DNA of 5,316 nucleotides from Betaproteobacteria bacterium (GTDB taxonomy: Bacteria > Pseudomonadota > Gammaproteobacteria > Burkholderiales > Burkholderiaceae): NCBI GenBank assembly GCA_009921765.1, contig RFXC01000263.1:1-5316 (forward strand), in the 5' to 3' direction. The first letter of the stretch is position 1, and every line of letters starts with the position of its first letter. Made by a program: the position numbers and the translations under genes. Below are positions 1-5,316 of this stretch, in pieces. The notes beneath the pieces are model-generated. The model did no database searches, was not told where the DNA came from, and was given only the letters and a program-made list of their open reading frames with translations.

Positions 1-587
1 CCGCCTGCGCTTTCGATCGAAACCACCATCACTTTCGGGTTCGTAACCTTCAGCTTGTCGGTGAGGTATCCGACGCCGGCCTTCGCCATCTCGGGATACG
101 TGCAGAACCCGCCGTAGACAAGCGGTGATACGGGTTCAGAGAGGGGCTTGGTATGGGTGTAGGTGCCAACGACTGGAATCTTGCCGCCGCGGATGGTGGG
201 CGCAAGCGATACCTGTGAGCTCGAGGATCCCATGCCCGAAATCGCGAGCACCGGTGTCTGCGTACTGAGTTTCTCGTAGTTGATCTTGTCCTGGGCGGGA
301 TTGAACCGACTGTCCTCGGCCAGCACGTTGATGCGTCTGCCGTGTACGCCGCCTTTTTCATTGAGCGTGCGCATGTAGGCCTGGAAGCCATTGGTCCAGA
401 TGCCCTGCGACCCCGAGGCGGGACCGCTGAGATCCATCATGACGCCCCAGTCGACGCGGTCGCGAAAGACGCCTTCGTTCCGCGCCTCGAACTGGGCCTG
501 CGCGGAGGCGGTGAGGGTAACCGTTGCGAGCGCCGCGAGCGCCCGCTTGACGGAAATACCGATTGTGAGAGAGTGAATCGACTGCAT
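1..587 (-). CDS. ABC transporter periplasmic substrate-binding protein, LivK/branched-chain amino acid type (3' end cut by window edge)
   Basis: This gene has no stop codon in the window: the first 195 codons are read from ATG at 587 and the frame stays open to position 1. The N-terminus is a Sec signal peptide: a basic pair (K14, R15), a hydrophobic stretch (about residues 16-27) and a likely cut at AQA/Q (31/32). No lipobox cysteine is seen, so a soluble periplasmic protein is expected. The mature part starts like a type I periplasmic-binding fold: VMMDLSGPASGSQG (49-62), LNEKGGVHGRRINVLAEDS (75-93), then an ISGMGSSSSQ segment (116-125) and IPVVGTYT (137-144). These match the Peripla_BP_6/LivK pattern. 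The family feeds LivHMGF-type importers; members bind amino acids, and some bind aromatic or other carboxylic acids. Here the ligand is unknown. It starts 14 bases after the BVMO-A stop with a good ribosome binding site, so it is probably in the same operon. Transporter permease and ATPase genes may follow beyond the left edge. Confidence 0.88.
   Translation of the reverse strand, partial: MQSIHSLTIGISVKRALAALATVTLTASAQAQFEARNEGVFRDRVDWGVMMDLSGPASGSQGIWTNGFQAYMRTLNEKGGVHGRRINVLAEDSRFNPAQDKINYEKLSTQTPVLAISGMGSSSSQVSLAPTIRGGKIPVVGTYTHTKPLSEPVSPLVYGGFCTYPEMAKAGVGYLTDKLKVTNPKVMVVSIESAG
495..587 (-). other. Signal peptide coding region of the substrate-binding protein
   Basis: Residues 1-31 form a Sec signal: N-terminal MQSIHSLTIGISVKR, a hydrophobic core ALAALATVTLTA, and the A-x-A sites ASA (27-29) and AQA (29-31). 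AQA followed by Q is the commoner arrangement, so cleavage after residue 31 is preferred. Cleavage after residue 29 is possible. Confidence 0.75.
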
Positions 588-592
588 GATGT

Positions 593-597
593 CTCCT
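593..597 (-). promoter_or_regulatory. Ribosome binding site AGGAG of the substrate-binding protein gene
   Basis: On the minus strand AGGAG lies 5 bases before ATG at 587, within the 14-base gap after the BVMO-A stop. It supports this ATG as the start and suggests independent ribosome loading for this gene. Confidence 0.75.
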
Positions 598-601
598 GCG
601 G

Positions 602-2239
602 TTATGTACACGTTGATTGAGAGGCCTGTGCGGAAAAACTGAAACCTTCGTAGCCCTTGCTCACCACATCGCGGCAGATTGCGACGTAGGTTGAAAAGCC
701 GCCGATGAAGGGCAGGAACACCCTGGGCTTGCCCGGAATGTTGGCGCCCATGTACCAGGAGTTCGCCTTCACAAACAGCGTGCCGTTGGCGATTTTCTGA
801 ACGGTGGCGCCCCAGCGGTCCTGCGCCGCCTGCTGGGGTTCGATGCGTTGGAATCCGTTTGACTGCATGTGACCGAGGCAGTCGGCGATCCAGTCGACAT
901 GCTGTTCGATCGATACGATGACATTGGTGAGGATCGAGGGGCTTCCCGGTCCGGTGATGGTGAAGAGGTTGGGAAAGCCTGCAGTCATCAGACCGAGATA
1001 AGAGGTTGGGCCGTCTTTCCACAGTTCGCGCAGACTTTGCCCGGTCTCGCCCCGCAGGTTTAGACGCTCCAGTGCGCCGGTGACCGCGTCATAGCCCGTG
1101 GCAAACACCATTGCGTCCAACTCGTGACGCGATGATCGGGTGAGCACGGCATGTTCGTCGAAGCCCGTGATGGGGTCGGCCCGCAGATCGACCAAGGTGA
1201 CGTTGGGGCGGTTGAAGGCTTCGAAGTAGCCGCTGTCAACGCAGATTCGCTTGGTGCCGATGGGATGGTCATGCGGCAGAAGCTTTTGAGCGGTAGGCGG
1301 ATCCTTCACCGTTTGTCGAATCTTGTCGCGTACGTAGTCCGCCAGAAACTGATTCGACGCCTCGTTCACGAAGGTGTCGTTGAAGGCGTGGACGAAGTTG
1401 GCGCCCCCCTTGCGCCACCGGCTATCCATTTCTGCCTGTCGCTCGGCTTCGGTCATGGAAACTCCAGACTGGGTGCCGTAGTCGTAAAGAATGCCTGACC
1501 GGGTGTTCCGGGCGCGCTCGCGCAGCACCGGATAGTTCGCGATCCAGTTCTGCTGATGCGCCGGGTCGATCGGACCGTTCCAGGCCGGAATGCTGAAGTT
1601 TGGCGTTCGCTGGAACACCACCAGTTCGCGTGCCTCGCGTGCAATCTCGGGAATGGCCTGAATGCCGGAAGAGCCGGTGCCCATCACCCCCACGCGCATG
1701 CCGGCAAAGCTGACTGGCGTCTTGGGCCAGCGACCGGTGTGAAAGGTCTGTCCCTTGAACTGGGCCAGCCCGTTGATGGGTGGCACACGCGATTCGGACA
1801 GGCAGCCGGTGGCGGTGATGAGGAACCGGGTGGTGACGGTGAGTCCGCCCTCGACCTCGATCTGCCAGGTTCCGGAGTCGGCGACCCACCGACCCGCCGC
1901 CACCCGGGCATTCAGACTGATGTCACGCGTGAGGTCGAAGCGCTCGGCAACATGATGGATGTACCGCAGGATCTCGTCGCGGGTGGGGTAGCGCTCGGTC
2001 CATTGCCATTCCCGCTGCAGCTCATCCGACCAGGAGTAGCAATACTGCATGCTGTCGACATCGCAGCGCGCGCCTGGATAGCAGTTCCAGTACCAGGTGC
2101 CGCCTATGCCATCGCCGGCTTCAAATACCCGCGTACGAAGCCCCAGGCCCCTGAGGCGATGCAGCATGTAGAGGCCGGCGAAGCCCGCGCCAATGACGAC
2201 GGCATCGTAGTGCGTGCTGGATTGGGTTGTTGGAGTCAT
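602..2239 (-). CDS. Flavin-containing Baeyer-Villiger monooxygenase, PAMO-like (BVMO-A)
   Basis: Complete 545-residue class I (type I) Baeyer-Villiger monooxygenase. Such cytosolic enzymes use FAD, NADPH and O2 to convert a ketone to an ester or lactone. Visible in order: FAD Rossmann motif GAGFAG (17-22); the signature GGTWYWNCYPGARCD (46-60), whose D60 matches PAMO Asp66; the BVMO fingerprint FKGQTFHTGRWP (161-172); NADPH Rossmann motif GTGSSG (187-192); VFQRT (208-212) and GTKR (328-331), with R331 matching the PAMO catalytic Arg337 and R211, T212 and K330 placed to bind the NADPH 2'-phosphate; ATGYD (380-384); the loop GPGSPSILTNVIVSIE (430-445); and SWYMGANIPGKPRVF (494-508). Length is usual for the family. 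The ATG overlaps the BVMO-B stop as ATGA. The nearest purine-rich site, GAAGG, is 15 bases upstream, too far to be ideal, so translation probably depends on coupling. Odd points: Cys53 stands where BVMO-B and PAMO have Arg, and a short polar tail follows YEGF. The substrate cannot be assigned; aryl, large-ring, steroid or terpene ketones are all possible. Confidence 0.95.
   Translation of the reverse strand: MTPTTQSSTHYDAVVIGAGFAGLYMLHRLRGLGLRTRVFEAGDGIGGTWYWNCYPGARCDVDSMQYCYSWSDELQREWQWTERYPTRDEILRYIHHVAERFDLTRDISLNARVAAGRWVADSGTWQIEVEGGLTVTTRFLITATGCLSESRVPPINGLAQFKGQTFHTGRWPKTPVSFAGMRVGVMGTGSSGIQAIPEIAREARELVVFQRTPNFSIPAWNGPIDPAHQQNWIANYPVLRERARNTRSGILYDYGTQSGVSMTEAERQAEMDSRWRKGGANFVHAFNDTFVNEASNQFLADYVRDKIRQTVKDPPTAQKLLPHDHPIGTKRICVDSGYFEAFNRPNVTLVDLRADPITGFDEHAVLTRSSRHELDAMVFATGYDAVTGALERLNLRGETGQSLRELWKDGPTSYLGLMTAGFPNLFTITGPGSPSILTNVIVSIEQHVDWIADCLGHMQSNGFQRIEPQQAAQDRWGATVQKIANGTLFVKANSWYMGANIPGKPRVFLPFIGGFSTYVAICRDVVSKGYEGFSFSAQASQSTCT
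716..763 (-). repeat. Conserved 48-base block of BVMO-A shared with BVMO-B (2326-2373)
   Basis: This block codes for ANSWYMGANIPGKPRVF-type residues and aligns without gaps to 2326-2373 with 3 mismatches by eye. Both copies use the AGG arginine codon (722-724 and 2332-2334). It is a remnant of paralogy inside two coding regions, not a mobile repeat. Confidence 0.6.
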
Positions 2240-3834
2240 GGCGATATCACAAAACCTTCATAGCCCCGATCGACCACGTCCTGGCACTCCCGCCGATAGA
2301 CGCCGATCTTGGCCGCGTAGGGCATGAACACCCTGGGCTTGCCGGGAATGTTGGCGCCCAGGAACCAGGAGTTGGCAAGCGGCAACAGGGTGCGGGCCGC
2401 TGCCTGGTTGACGTGCTCGACCCAGCGATCTTCAGCCTCCTGGCTGGCATCGATCGTGGCCAGATGCCGCGCGCGCAGGTGCGCAATGCAGTCGGTGATC
2501 CACTGAACATGGTGCTCGATGCCCACGATCATGTTGACAAGCACCGAGGGGCTTCCTGCTCCAGTGATGATGAACAGATTCGGAAAGCCGGCAGTCATGA
2601 TCCCCAGGAGTGTTCGCGGACCACTGGCCCACTTGTCGCGCAGGCGGATACCGCCACGCCCGCGTATGTCGATTGCCATCACCGCGCCGCTCAGCGCGTC
2701 GTAGCCTGTCGCACACACCAGACTGTCGAGCGACAGGTCTTCGCCTGCCACCCGGACGCCGGTGGCATGAAAGTGATCGATCGGCGTCTTCTTGAGATCG
2801 ACCAGTCGCACATTGGCCTGGTTGAAGGTCTCGTAGTAACCGGTATCGACACAGATGCGCTTGGTGCCCAGGGGATGGTCATTGGGGCATAGCGAGTCTG
2901 CAACAGCGGGGTCCTTTACGATGGACCGGATTCGGGCGCGGACGAAATCGGCGATGGTGTCGTTGGCGGGCTTGCTCACCAGCAGATCATTGAAGGCGTG
3001 AACAAAATTCACGCCGCCCTTGTCCCAGCGCCTCGCGTATTCACGCTCGCGCTCGCTCGCGCTCACCTGAAGCGCACCCCGGTCGCTGAATTCGTAAAGT
3101 GTGCCTACCTCGCGGGCACGCGCGCGATGTTCCCGGTAGACGGCCTTGAACGCTGCCTGGTCCTCCGCCGAAAGCGGACGGTTCCAGGCGGGGATCGAGA
3201 AATTGGCGGTACGTTGAAAGACCGTGAGATGTGCGGCTTGCCGCGCAATCTGAGGAATGGCCTGAATGCCGGATGAACCTGTGCCGATGACACCCACCCG
3301 TTTGCCTGCGAAATGAGGCGCATCCTTCGGCCAGCGGCCGGTGTGGTACACCTCACCACGAAAGTTTTCAATGCCAGCGATGGTAGGCAGGCGAGGAACC
3401 GACAGTGCGCCGGTGGCCATGATGCAATGCTGCGTCGTGAAAGTTTCACCCGCCTCGGTGGTGAGTGTCCAGGTCGACTGCTGCTCGTTGAAAATGGCCG
3501 AGTTCACGCGTGTGTTGAAGCGGATGTCTCGCCGCAAGTCGAACCGCTCGGCGACATGCTCGATGTAGCGAAGGATCTCGGGCTGAGCGGCGTAGCGCTC
3601 AGTCCATTGCCACTCCTGTTCGAGTTGGGTATCGAATGAGTAGGAATACTGCAGGCTTTCTACATCGCAGCGGGCACCGGGGTAGCGGTTCCAGTACCAG
3701 ACACCGCCCACATCGGATCCCGCTTCAAGCACCACGGTGCGGCAGCCCATGCCGCGCAGCATGTGAAGCGCATAGAGGCCGGCGAAGCCTGCGCCAATCA
3801 CGATCACGTCATGCGGGACGCAGTCGCGGTTCAC
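2236..3834 (-). CDS. Flavin-containing Baeyer-Villiger monooxygenase, PAMO-like (BVMO-B)
   Basis: Complete 532-residue class I Baeyer-Villiger monooxygenase using FAD and NADPH, a cytosolic ketone-to-ester/lactone oxygenase. Motifs in order: GAGFAG (14-19); GGVWYWNRYPGARCD (43-57), with D57 matching PAMO Asp66; fingerprint FRGEVYHTGRWP (158-169); GTGSSG (184-189); VFQRT (205-209); GTKR (323-326), with R326 matching PAMO catalytic Arg337 and K325 and R208 placed for NADPH; CATGYD (374-379); loop GAGSPSVLVNMIVGIE (425-440); SWFLGANIPGKPRVF (489-503). The start chosen is GTG at 3834: it overlaps the SDR stop as GTGA and has GGAGG 9 bases upstream. An in-frame ATG at 3906 would add 24 basic, unconserved residues overlapping the SDR, and the FAD motif follows the GTG at the usual distance. 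It is closely related to BVMO-A by eye, most strongly around the two Rossmann motifs, and resembles PAMO through to the C-terminal YEGF. Odd: Ala426 replaces the proline of the GPGSP loop. The substrate is unknown. Confidence 0.95.
   Translation of the reverse strand: MNRDCVPHDVIVIGAGFAGLYALHMLRGMGCRTVVLEAGSDVGGVWYWNRYPGARCDVESLQYSYSFDTQLEQEWQWTERYAAQPEILRYIEHVAERFDLRRDIRFNTRVNSAIFNEQQSTWTLTTEAGETFTTQHCIMATGALSVPRLPTIAGIENFRGEVYHTGRWPKDAPHFAGKRVGVIGTGSSGIQAIPQIARQAAHLTVFQRTANFSIPAWNRPLSAEDQAAFKAVYREHRARAREVGTLYEFSDRGALQVSASEREREYARRWDKGGVNFVHAFNDLLVSKPANDTIADFVRARIRSIVKDPAVADSLCPNDHPLGTKRICVDTGYYETFNQANVRLVDLKKTPIDHFHATGVRVAGEDLSLDSLVCATGYDALSGAVMAIDIRGRGGIRLRDKWASGPRTLLGIMTAGFPNLFIITGAGSPSVLVNMIVGIEHHVQWITDCIAHLRARHLATIDASQEAEDRWVEHVNQAAARTLLPLANSWFLGANIPGKPRVFMPYAAKIGVYRRECQDVVDRGYEGFVISP
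2326..2373 (-). repeat. Conserved 48-base block of BVMO-B shared with BVMO-A (716-763)
   Basis: This is the partner of the block at 716-763, in the same orientation and 1610 bases away, in the C-terminal coding region of BVMO-B. A second, less similar pair lies near 1641-1681 and 3245-3285, over the NADPH Rossmann motif. Both pairs fit descent from one ancestral gene. Confidence 0.6.
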
Positions 3835-4571
3835 AGGGCGCAACCTCCGTCGATCGCGAGCTCGGACCCAGTCATGTAGCGGCTCTCGTCGCTTAGCAAA
3901 AAGCATACGAGGCCCGCGACTTCGGCCGCCGAGCCGAGCCGCTTCATCGGAATCTGATTGATACGCGCCTGATTCTGCGCCTCGGTGCGAACGCTCAGCA
4001 TGTCGGTGTCGATTGGCCCAGGATGCACCGAGTTGACTCGAATATTCCGGTCAACGAGTTCGAGCGCAGCCGCCTTCGTCATGCCGCGCACCGCCCATTT
4101 GGTGGCGGTGTAGGCGATCGCATTGGGTGCGCTTCGGATACCGACGGTGGACGAAATATTGACGATCGAACCCTGACCGCATGCAGTCAGCGCTGGGGTG
4201 ACCGATCGCAGGCCGAGGAACACGCCAGTCTGATTGACCCGCAGATGGCGTTCGAACTCTTCCACCCCGTTCTCCGCCAGAAGCGGCACGGGGGCGTACA
4301 CCCCTGCGTTATTGACCAATCCGTGGAGCGGACCCATGCGTTGCGCCTGTTCAACCGCCGCCTGCCAGTCGGCTTCACGCGTGACGTCGAGCGGCTGGAA
4401 CCGCGCGCGCGCGCCCAACTCGGCTGCGAGCGCGGCGCCCTGATCGTGCAGCACATCACCGATCAGGACCGAGCCGCCTTCGGCAACGATCCGGCGCGCC
4501 TGCGCGCAACCCAGGCCGCGCGCGGCCCCGCTCAGCAGGTAGACCCGTCCATCAAATCGCATTGTGCTCAT
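3831..4571 (-). CDS. Classical short-chain dehydrogenase/reductase (SDR), probably NAD(H)-dependent
   Basis: Complete 246-residue classical SDR, a cytosolic oxidoreductase of alcohol and ketone groups. The coenzyme motif is SGAARGLG (14-21, the usual first Thr being Ser). D39 at the end of the second strand (LIGDV) indicates NAD(H) rather than NADP(H). Further motifs: LDV (61-63), NNAG (87-90), catalytic tetrad N113, S141, Y154 and K158 (YTATK), and the HPGPIDT segment (183-189). The C-terminal MTGSELAIDGG is also typical. The stretch WAVRGMTKAAALEL and RVNSVHPG resembles 3alpha/20beta-hydroxysteroid dehydrogenase, but this region is widely shared and does not set the substrate. The start at ATG 4571 has a weak GAGAG 7 bases upstream and gives a normal N-terminus; a second Met at residue 4 is a poorer choice, and an upstream ATG at 4733 would add 54 unrelated residues inside the hydratase gene. 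It follows the hydratase by 22 bases and overlaps BVMO-B by 4 bases. It most plausibly makes the ketone used by a BVMO, though the substrate is inferred. Confidence 0.93.
   Translation of the reverse strand: MSTMRFDGRVYLLSGAARGLGCAQARRIVAEGGSVLIGDVLHDQGAALAAELGARARFQPLDVTREADWQAAVEQAQRMGPLHGLVNNAGVYAPVPLLAENGVEEFERHLRVNQTGVFLGLRSVTPALTACGQGSIVNISSTVGIRSAPNAIAYTATKWAVRGMTKAAALELVDRNIRVNSVHPGPIDTDMLSVRTEAQNQARINQIPMKRLGSAAEVAGLVCFLLSDESRYMTGSELAIDGGCAL
3844..3848 (-). promoter_or_regulatory. Ribosome binding site GGAGG that fixes the GTG start of BVMO-B
   Basis: On the minus strand GGAGG lies inside the 3' end of the SDR gene, 9 bases before GTG at 3834. It is the strongest Shine-Dalgarno match seen in the window. 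It argues for the GTG start over the upstream ATG at 3906. Confidence 0.8.
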
Positions 4572-4593
4572 GGCTTGGCTCTCAGAGTTGGGC

Positions 4594-5316
4594 TCATTGA
4601 CCGGTCCATCGTGGAGGGCGCCTCTCGGCAAACGCCTTTGCACCTTCGCGCGCGTCGCTTGATGCGATGATCCGCTCGAGAATTTCACGCTGCCGTGGCC
4701 AACGTTGCGCAGCCGGCCAGTCGCTGCAGTCATTGATGATCTGCCGACTTGCAGCGACGGCGAGCGGCGCGTTGGCGGCGATTCGGCTGGCGAGGTCGAT
4801 GGCGACGCTGCAGGCCTCGCCAGGTTCGGTGAGCCGGTTGATCAGCCCCCACTGTCGGGCCTCGGCGGCCGTCATGAATTCGCCGGTCATCGCGTATTCG
4901 AGTGCGATCTGGCGGGGGATTCGCGCCGGCAGTCGCATCAGTCCGCCTGAGCCTGCAATCAGGCCGCGACAGACCTCAGGGAGCCCGAAGCGGGCGGTAC
5001 GGCTCGCCACGATCATGTCGCACGCGAGCGCGATCTCGAAGCCGCCGGCAAGCGCATAGCCCTCTACCGCCGCGATGACCGGCTTGGCGGGCGGCGTTTC
5101 AACAATTCCGGCAAGGCCACGTCCGGGAAGTTCGATGCGCTCGCCTCGAAGGAAAGCCTTGAGATCCATGCCGGCGCAGAAGTGATCGCCCGCGCCGGTG
5201 AGCACGGCCGCCCGGAGTGCTGCATCTGAATCCAGTTGGTCGAAGGCGGCGGCGAGCGCCACCGATGTTGCGTGGTCGATGGCGTTTCTTGCCTGCGGGC
5301 GGTCGATGGTGATCAC
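4594..5316 (-). CDS. Enoyl-CoA hydratase/isomerase family protein (N-terminus beyond window edge)
   Basis: A crotonase-fold protein, 240 residues visible, ending at TGA 4594. It begins with the conserved strand VITIDRPQARNAI, so only roughly 10-20 residues are likely missing; the GTG at the edge is read as an internal Val. The first oxyanion-hole segment is HFCAGMDLKAF (visible residues 45-55) and the second is GYALAGGFEIALACD (86-100). E94 and E114 (in FGLPEVCRG) are 20 residues apart, as are Glu144 and Glu164 of rat mitochondrial enoyl-CoA hydratase. Having both acidic residues fits a true hydratase, which adds water to a trans-2-enoyl-CoA, better than an isomerase or dehalogenase. The C-terminal helices (about 180-240) are complete. 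As first visible gene of the run it probably handles CoA-thioester intermediates in the same pathway, perhaps after ring opening, but acyl chain and pathway are inferred. No ribosome binding site or promoter for it is in the window. Confidence 0.92.
   Translation of the reverse strand: MITIDRPQARNAIDHATSVALAAAFDQLDSDAALRAAVLTGAGDHFCAGMDLKAFLRGERIELPGRGLAGIVETPPAKPVIAAVEGYALAGGFEIALACDMIVASRTARFGLPEVCRGLIAGSGGLMRLPARIPRQIALEYAMTGEFMTAAEARQWGLINRLTEPGEACSVAIDLASRIAANAPLAVAASRQIINDCSDWPAAQRWPRQREILERIIASSDAREGAKAFAERRPPRWTGQ

Noticed and set aside
50..391. Minus-strand open frame of 113 codons at the left end
   Set aside because: It overlaps in another frame the substrate-binding protein, which has a signal peptide, a ribosome binding site and recognisable family motifs.
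1422..1889. Minus-strand open frame of 155 codons inside BVMO-A
   Set aside because: Out-of-frame reading of the BVMO-A sequence, rich in Arg and His, with no motif of its own.
1556..2263. Plus-strand open frame of 235 codons opposite BVMO-A
   Set aside because: It is antisense to a gene with complete BVMO motifs, has no recognisable domain, and long shadow frames are expected in GC-rich coding DNA.
2227..2892. Plus-strand open frame of 221 codons opposite BVMO-B
   Set aside because: Antisense shadow of BVMO-B without any family motif.
3043..3064. Short CGCTCG-type repeat
   Set aside because: It encodes an acidic/basic stretch (EREREYARR region) of BVMO-B; too short and in frame to be a repeat element.
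3835..3906. N-terminal extension of BVMO-B from ATG 3906
   Set aside because: The added residues are basic and unconserved, overlap the SDR gene, and lack a better ribosome binding site than the GTG at 3834.
4402..4414. Alternating CG run
   Set aside because: It encodes the ordinary SDR residues GARAR; a structural DNA role cannot be supported in GC-rich coding sequence.
4023..4670. Plus-strand open frame of 215 codons opposite the SDR
   Set aside because: Antisense to the SDR catalytic core; composition is Arg- and His-rich like other shadow frames.
4572..4733. N-terminal extension of the SDR from ATG 4733
   Set aside because: It lies within the hydratase gene and adds 54 residues not typical of classical SDRs, which begin shortly before the coenzyme-binding motif.
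5314..5316. GTG at the right edge as the start of the hydratase
   Set aside because: The family normally has further residues before the ITIDRP strand, so this Val is most likely internal.

Overview
The window is a GC-rich, fully coding stretch of a proteobacterial-type chromosome. All five genes lie on the minus strand, so transcription runs from the right edge to the left edge. The high GC content, a Sec signal ending AQA/Q and a LivK-type binding protein suggest a Gram-negative environmental degrader, perhaps a beta- or gammaproteobacterium. No rRNA or other marker gene is present, so the genus cannot be given.

Layout in the order of transcription: (1) an enoyl-CoA hydratase/isomerase-family gene missing its N-terminus (5316-4594); (2) after a 22-base gap, a classical short-chain dehydrogenase/reductase (4571-3831); (3) overlapping its stop by GTGA, a Baeyer-Villiger monooxygenase, called BVMO-B here (3834-2236); (4) overlapping that stop by ATGA, a second and clearly related Baeyer-Villiger monooxygenase, BVMO-A (2239-602); (5) after a 14-base gap, the N-terminal 195 codons of a periplasmic substrate-binding protein of a branched-chain-amino-acid-type ABC transporter (587 to beyond position 1). 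The longest non-coding stretch is 22 bases. I see no promoter, terminator, RNA gene, mobile element or CRISPR array, so this looks like the middle of one operon.

The gene set reads as a catabolic operon for a ketone- or alcohol-containing, probably cyclic or aryl, substrate. The SDR could oxidise a secondary alcohol to a ketone. One or both NADPH/FAD BVMOs could insert oxygen to give a lactone or ester. The hydratase could act in the beta-oxidation-like steps that follow ring opening. The binding protein could serve uptake of the substrate or a related acid. The substrate cannot be read from the sequence, and no esterase or lactonase is inside the window.

Both BVMOs have the phenylacetone-monooxygenase (PAMO)-type active-site loop rather than the shorter loop of cyclohexanone monooxygenase. 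The tandem, translationally coupled pair of diverged BVMOs is the most notable feature. I found no clearly novel system; each protein belongs to a known family.
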